Assembly: GCA_002435825.1 (NCBI GenBank)
Contig: DIVL01000013.1
Location: 1-9,057 of the forward strand
Source: Anaerolineaceae bacterium UBA6133
GTDB lineage: Bacteria; Chloroflexota; Anaerolineae; Anaerolineales; Anaerolineaceae
Reading direction: 5' to 3'
Length of the DNA stretch: 9,057 bases
This document shows positions 6,342 through 9,057 of this stretch, piece after piece (positions within the stretch are counted from its first letter, which is position 1; every line of letters starts with the position of its first letter). The position numbers and the translations under genes are program-made. The notes under the pieces are model-generated. The model was not told the DNA's origin. It ran no database searches and saw only the letters and a program-made list of their open reading frames with translations.

Positions 6342-6764
6342 CTATGCCTGGAAGGTGAACAGCGGTTGGTTATGCTTGACCAGATCGCCAGCGCTTACGT
6401 TCACCTGGGCGATGACACCATCCCGGTCAGAGCGGATCGCGTTTTTCATCTTCATGGCTTCCAGTGTGCAAATCTGTTGCCCTGACTTGACTGCCTCACC
6501 AGCCTGAACGTCGATTGCCACAATCACACCGGGAAGTGGGGCGTTCAGGGTTAGACCGCCGCCAGCGGCAGGTGCAGGTGCGGCAGGTGCTGCCGTGGGC
6601 ACCGGGGAGGGTTGAGTTGAGACGGCGGGTACCACTGCTGGGCCTTGAACTTCAGGAAATACCTGGTAAACCTTGCCGTCGACTTCAGCCAGAACGGGGT
6701 TGCTGTGGGCGTCCTTGATGGTGACGTTGTAGACTTTTCCTTCAATTTCGACTTTGATGATCAT
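6342..6764 (-). CDS. mmdC: Biotin carboxyl carrier protein of the decarboxylase (gamma subunit)
   Basis: This 140-residue protein carries biotin, which shuttles the carboxyl group from the carboxyltransferase to the membrane subunit. The biotin-accepting lysine is Lys105 in EAMKMKN (102-108). The biotinyl domain spans about 71-139 and begins LTLNAPLPGVIVAI. A flexible Pro/Ala-rich linker (about 42-68) separates it from an N-terminal segment MIIKVEIEGKVYNVTI, which resembles the carrier subunits of oxaloacetate and methylmalonyl-CoA decarboxylases. The start ATG overlaps the TGA of the preceding mmdD-like gene by four bases (ATGA), a sign of coupled translation. The mmdB gene follows after 8 bp. 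Confidence 0.94.
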   Translation of the reverse strand: MIIKVEIEGKVYNVTIKDAHSNPVLAEVDGKVYQVFPEVQGPAVVPAVSTQPSPVPTAAPAAPAPAAGGGLTLNAPLPGVIVAIDVQAGEAVKSGQQICTLEAMKMKNAIRSDRDGVIAQVNVSAGDLVKHNQPLFTFQA

Positions 6765-7117
6765 GCGCTTCGTCCTCTGTTTGTCTGTCGCGCGATCTGC
6801 TGCGCGCGACCTGCGGCAAGCCAGGTGCTGCCGGTTTGGATGGATTGGGTGTCGGAGGCAAATACTGCTTTGGGTTTGACGCTCAACGCGTATGCCACTG
6901 CAATAGCGGCAGCGAGAGCTGAAGCATCGCCCGGAACAGTCTCAGCCAAGGGCTCGGATAGGGAGGTGGCACTTTCTACAGCGGGCTCTTCCTTCTCGGT
7001 TCGGCTTGTAAGCCTGACCAGCAGAACCATGATGCCCCAAAGGATGAGGATCATCGCAAAAACAATCCCCATGCCGACCACTGTGATCAGCAAACCTTGT
7101 TTCAGAATTTCTAACAT
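6761..7117 (-). CDS. mmdD: Small membrane subunit of the decarboxylase (OadG/MmdD family)
   Basis: This 118-residue protein has one membrane helix near the N-terminus (about 8-35, with GMGIVFAMILILWGIM at 15-30). An acidic then Ala-rich linker follows (about 41-80), and the C-terminal segment TGSTWLAAGRAQQIARQTNR (95-114) is basic. This plan matches OadG/MmdD (delta or gamma) subunits, which hold the soluble carboxyltransferase and biotin carrier on the membrane pump. The order alpha, delta, carrier, beta matches the mmdADCB arrangement known from methylmalonyl-CoA decarboxylases. The start ATG at 7117 follows the SD AAGGGGG, 9 bp after the mmdA stop. The family is weakly conserved in sequence, so the call rests on length, topology and position. 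Confidence 0.82.
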   Translation of the reverse strand: MLEILKQGLLITVVGMGIVFAMILILWGIMVLLVRLTSRTEKEEPAVESATSLSEPLAETVPGDASALAAAIAVAYALSVKPKAVFASDTQSIQTGSTWLAAGRAQQIARQTNRGRSA

Positions 7118-7126
7118 GATTCCCCC

Positions 7127-8671
7127 TTAGACCGGCATGTTTCCGTGCTTACGCGGCGGATTGGTTTCAACTTTGTTCTGCAGAGCCGCAAGGGCTTCGA
7201 TCAACTTCTGGCGGGTCTCAGCGGGCTCGATGACCTCATCGATGTAGCCGGCTTTGGCGGCAACATAGGGGTTCAGGTAGGTTTCCTGGTATTCCTGGGT
7301 GAGGCGCTTTCGCTCGGCTTCGGGGTCTTCTGCCGCTTTGATCTGCTTGCCATACAGGATGTTGGCAGCACCTTCAGCGCCCATCACCGCGATTTCAGCT
7401 GAAGGCCAGGCATAGGTTATGTCAGTGCCGAGATATTTGCTGCTCATGACTACGTATGCTCCTCCGTAAGCCTTGCGTGTCACCACGCTGACCTTTGGCA
7501 CGGTCGCTTCCGCATACGCATAGAGCACTTTAGCGCCGTGGCGGATGATGCCGCCGTATTCCTGGTCAACGCCTGGCAGAAAGCCCGGGGAGTCGACGAA
7601 GGTCACAATTGGCAGGTTGAAGGCATCGCACAGGCGAACTGTGCGGGCGATTTTATCGGCAGAATTGATGTCCATCACACCCGCCATCATCATCGGTTCC
7701 TGCGAGACGACACCCACCGGGCGACCGGCCAGACGCGCGAAACCAACGAGAGCGTTGGGGGCGTAGCCAGCTTGCAGCTCGAGGAAGGAGCCCTGGTCCA
7801 TGATGGCATCGATCGCGGTGCGCATGCTGTAGGGCATGGTGGGGTCCGTGGGAACGAGGTCGTTGAGTTCTTCAGTGCGGCGGGTGGGGGCATCCTGGGT
7901 GGGGTGTATCGGAGGCATGTCCACGTTATTGGACGGCAGGTAGGAAAGTGCCTGGCGTGCGAGGGCGATGGCATCCTGGTCGCTCGCGCCAACCATATGG
8001 CAATTGCCGCTGGTGGTGAGGTGAACGTCGGCACCGCCGAGGGTTTCTGAATCCACTTCTTCACCGGTGACGGTCTTTATGACTGCTGGTCCGGTGAGGA
8101 ACATGTAGGATTTGCGCTTGACCATGATGATCAGGTCGGTAACTGCGGGAGAATATGAAGCACCACCAGCGCAGGGACCCATGATCAGGCTGATCTGGGG
8201 AACCACACCCGAATAAATGGCATTGCGCTTGAAGATCTCGGCGTATCCGCCCAGGCTTCTTACGCCTTCCTGGATGCGCGCGCCGCCGGAATCGATCATG
8301 CCAATGATCGGAGAGCCGGTTTTGACAGCCAGGTCCATCACGCGGCAGATCTTCTGGGCGTGGATCTCACCGAGCGAGCCGCCCTGGACGGTAAAGTCTT
8401 GCGCGTAGACGTAAACGGTGCGACCATCAACGCTGCCATAACCAGTGACAACGCCGTCGCCAAGTGTTTCGTCGCCCTCGGGTGGGTTCAGCTGGGTGGT
8501 CATGCTGCCGATTTCCCGGAAGGTTCCGGGGTCGAGCAGTAAATCGATCCGCTCGCGGGCAGTGAGACTGCCCTTGGCGTGCTGCCGGTCGATTCGATCC
8601 TGCCCGCCGCCAAGTTTTGAAGCTTCCTGCATGCTCTTCAGCTTTTGAATACGGGAATCTGCCTCTGTCAT
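7127..8671 (-). CDS. mmdA: Methylmalonyl-CoA decarboxylase alpha subunit (acyl-CoA carboxyltransferase)
   Basis: This 514-residue enzyme moves the carboxyl group from an acyl-CoA, probably methylmalonyl-CoA, to biotin on the carrier protein. It has the two crotonase-like halves of the carboxyltransferase family. The first has DSGGARIQEG (127-136) and the oxyanion loop GPCAGGASYSPAVTD (165-179). The second has FVDSPGFLPGVDQE (358-371), the loop AYGGAYVVMSSK (401-412) and AWPSAEIAVMGAEGA (421-435). The C-terminus PRKHGNMPV is typical of the family. The length fits MmdA or PccB (about 510) better than GcdA (about 587). The lack of a biotin carboxylase gene beside it, and the presence of pump subunits, favour a decarboxylase. 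ATG at 8671 has a strong SD AAGGAG (complement of 8677-8682), five bases upstream. Glutaconyl- or other acyl-CoA substrates cannot be excluded by eye. Confidence 0.92.
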   Translation of the reverse strand: MTEADSRIQKLKSMQEASKLGGGQDRIDRQHAKGSLTARERIDLLLDPGTFREIGSMTTQLNPPEGDETLGDGVVTGYGSVDGRTVYVYAQDFTVQGGSLGEIHAQKICRVMDLAVKTGSPIIGMIDSGGARIQEGVRSLGGYAEIFKRNAIYSGVVPQISLIMGPCAGGASYSPAVTDLIIMVKRKSYMFLTGPAVIKTVTGEEVDSETLGGADVHLTTSGNCHMVGASDQDAIALARQALSYLPSNNVDMPPIHPTQDAPTRRTEELNDLVPTDPTMPYSMRTAIDAIMDQGSFLELQAGYAPNALVGFARLAGRPVGVVSQEPMMMAGVMDINSADKIARTVRLCDAFNLPIVTFVDSPGFLPGVDQEYGGIIRHGAKVLYAYAEATVPKVSVVTRKAYGGAYVVMSSKYLGTDITYAWPSAEIAVMGAEGAANILYGKQIKAAEDPEAERKRLTQEYQETYLNPYVAAKAGYIDEVIEPAETRQKLIEALAALQNKVETNPPRKHGNMPV

Positions 8672-8698
8672 TAACTCTCCTTAATGATTCAAATATAA

Positions 8699-8712
8699 CT
8701 CCCTAATGGGAG
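8699..8712 (-). other. Small hairpin in the mmdA leader
   Basis: CTCCC (8699-8703) and GGGAG (8708-8712) pair around the loop TAAT. The hairpin lies about 16 bases upstream of the mmdA Shine-Dalgarno in the transcript. One arm contains GGGAG on the mRNA strand, which resembles an SD-like sequence. No longer alternative pairing with the real SD was seen, so a regulatory role is only possible. Confidence 0.25.
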
Positions 8713-8729
8713 GTGGATCAGATGGAGAT

Positions 8730-8738
8730 ATTGTAACA
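8730..8738 (-). promoter_or_regulatory. Candidate extended -10 promoter of the mmd operon
   Basis: The minus-strand sequence ATGTTACAAT (complement of 8730-8739) holds TACAAT (8730-8735), a 5/6 match to TATAAT, with the extended-10 TGT before it. The -35 region is only T-rich and has no good TTGACA match. Transcription would begin near 8723, giving a leader of about 50 bases. A second, weaker -10 (TATATT) lies nearer the gene at about 8692-8697. Confidence 0.4.
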
Positions 8739-8864
8739 TCAGAATGGAACGAAAAATTGGTTTCAGGTAGGTGGGAGACGATGCAGGTGTTAGTGTTTTC
8801 TACCTCGATCAGAGCATATAGTCCTCCGTGGGGGGATGAGGACAAGCGGGGGTGAGGGAAGTGG

Positions 8865-8972
8865 GAGACCTTCGGTCAAGTCCCGCGCACGGTGCAGACA
8901 CCGGCGCGAACTAGTGTGGAGACCTTCGATTAATTCTTGCGCTCGGTGGGGACACCAGCGCGATCAGAGGTT
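8865..8972. repeat. Two imperfect tandem 54-bp repeats, each with a conserved hairpin
   Basis: Unit 1 (8865-8918) and unit 2 (8919-8972) both begin GAGACCTTCG. By my count they agree at 36 of their first 45 positions and diverge after that. Each can fold: unit 1 as CGCGC-A-CGGTG (8884-8894) with CACCG-GCGCG (8899-8908), and unit 2 as TGCGC-T-CGGTG (8938-8948) with CACCA-GCGCG (8953-8962). The short motif GTGGGAGAC also occurs alone at 8771-8779, and CGATCAGAG at 8806-8814 recurs at 8961-8969. This suggests older or decayed copies upstream. Nothing here looks coding. Confidence 0.65.
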
Positions 8973-9057
8973 GTGCAATTATGCAGCGTTTTTAACCAGT
9001 CTGATGAGCAGTTTCTACTCCTCATTGCACTTTCAGCAATTCTCATTATGGCGAATT
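8973..9057. other. Right-hand intergenic end, nothing recognised
   Basis: No gene, RNA or clear promoter was found. An ATG at 9048-9050 begins M-A-N at the very edge but has no SD, so it cannot be called a gene. Confidence 0.5.

Noticed and set aside
7538..8050. 170-residue plus-strand frame opposite mmdA
   Set aside because: The minus strand codes for a well-conserved carboxyltransferase over the whole stretch. The plus-frame product shows no family features.
7127..8671. Glutaconyl-CoA decarboxylase alpha subunit (GcdA)
   Set aside because: At 514 residues it is shorter than GcdA, and the gene order matches mmdADCB. The alternative is kept only as a substrate caveat.
8865..8972. CRISPR array
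   Set aside because: There are only two imperfect units joined directly, without spacers, and no cas genes are in the window.
9048..9057. Start of a plus-strand gene at the right edge (ATG GCG AAT)
   Set aside because: It has only three codons and no Shine-Dalgarno, so nothing supports it.

Overview
The window holds two complete operons on the minus strand, one plus-strand regulator between them, and two structured repeat regions. Minus-strand replication genes of DnaB, DnaD and DnaC/DnaI type next to a biotin-dependent, sodium-pump-type decarboxylase operon suggest an anaerobic or fermentative bacterium. The protein flavour and layout fit Chloroflexota (Anaerolineae-like). This placement is an inference, because there is no rRNA or other marker gene here.

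Layout from left to right. Positions 1-37 carry the first codons of a possible further minus-strand gene. Positions 70-4006 (minus) form a replication operon, transcribed in the order bifunctional-nuclease-family protein (DUF151), DnaB helicase, DnaD-domain protein, and a DnaC/DnaI-like helicase loader with two ATPase modules in tandem. Genes are 8-16 bp apart or overlap. A good promoter (TTGATT, 16-bp spacer, TAGAAT with an extended -10) lies just upstream of the first gene. Positions 4007-4235 are a divergent regulatory region. A plus-strand OmpR-type winged-helix regulator follows (4236-4898); its receiver domain has lost the phospho-acceptor aspartate. Positions 4899-5211 lie between convergent genes and contain a 208-bp palindromic, MITE-like element. 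Positions 5212-8671 (minus) are an mmdA-mmdD-mmdC-mmdB operon: carboxyltransferase, small membrane anchor, biotin carrier and membrane decarboxylase/Na+ pump. Positions 8672-9057 hold its promoter region, then two imperfect 54-bp repeats that each fold into a hairpin, then about 85 bp with nothing recognisable.

How the genes work together. The replication operon supplies a helicase together with likely loading partners, an arrangement best known from Firmicutes. The mmd operon would transfer the carboxyl group of an acyl-CoA, probably methylmalonyl-CoA, to biotin, and release it as CO2 at the membrane while exporting Na+. No biotin carboxylase is present in the window, which favours a decarboxylase over an ATP-dependent carboxylase.

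I see no defence system, CRISPR array or prophage. The most unusual items are the double-ATPase DnaC-like loader, the phosphorylation-dead regulator, and the two repeat elements.
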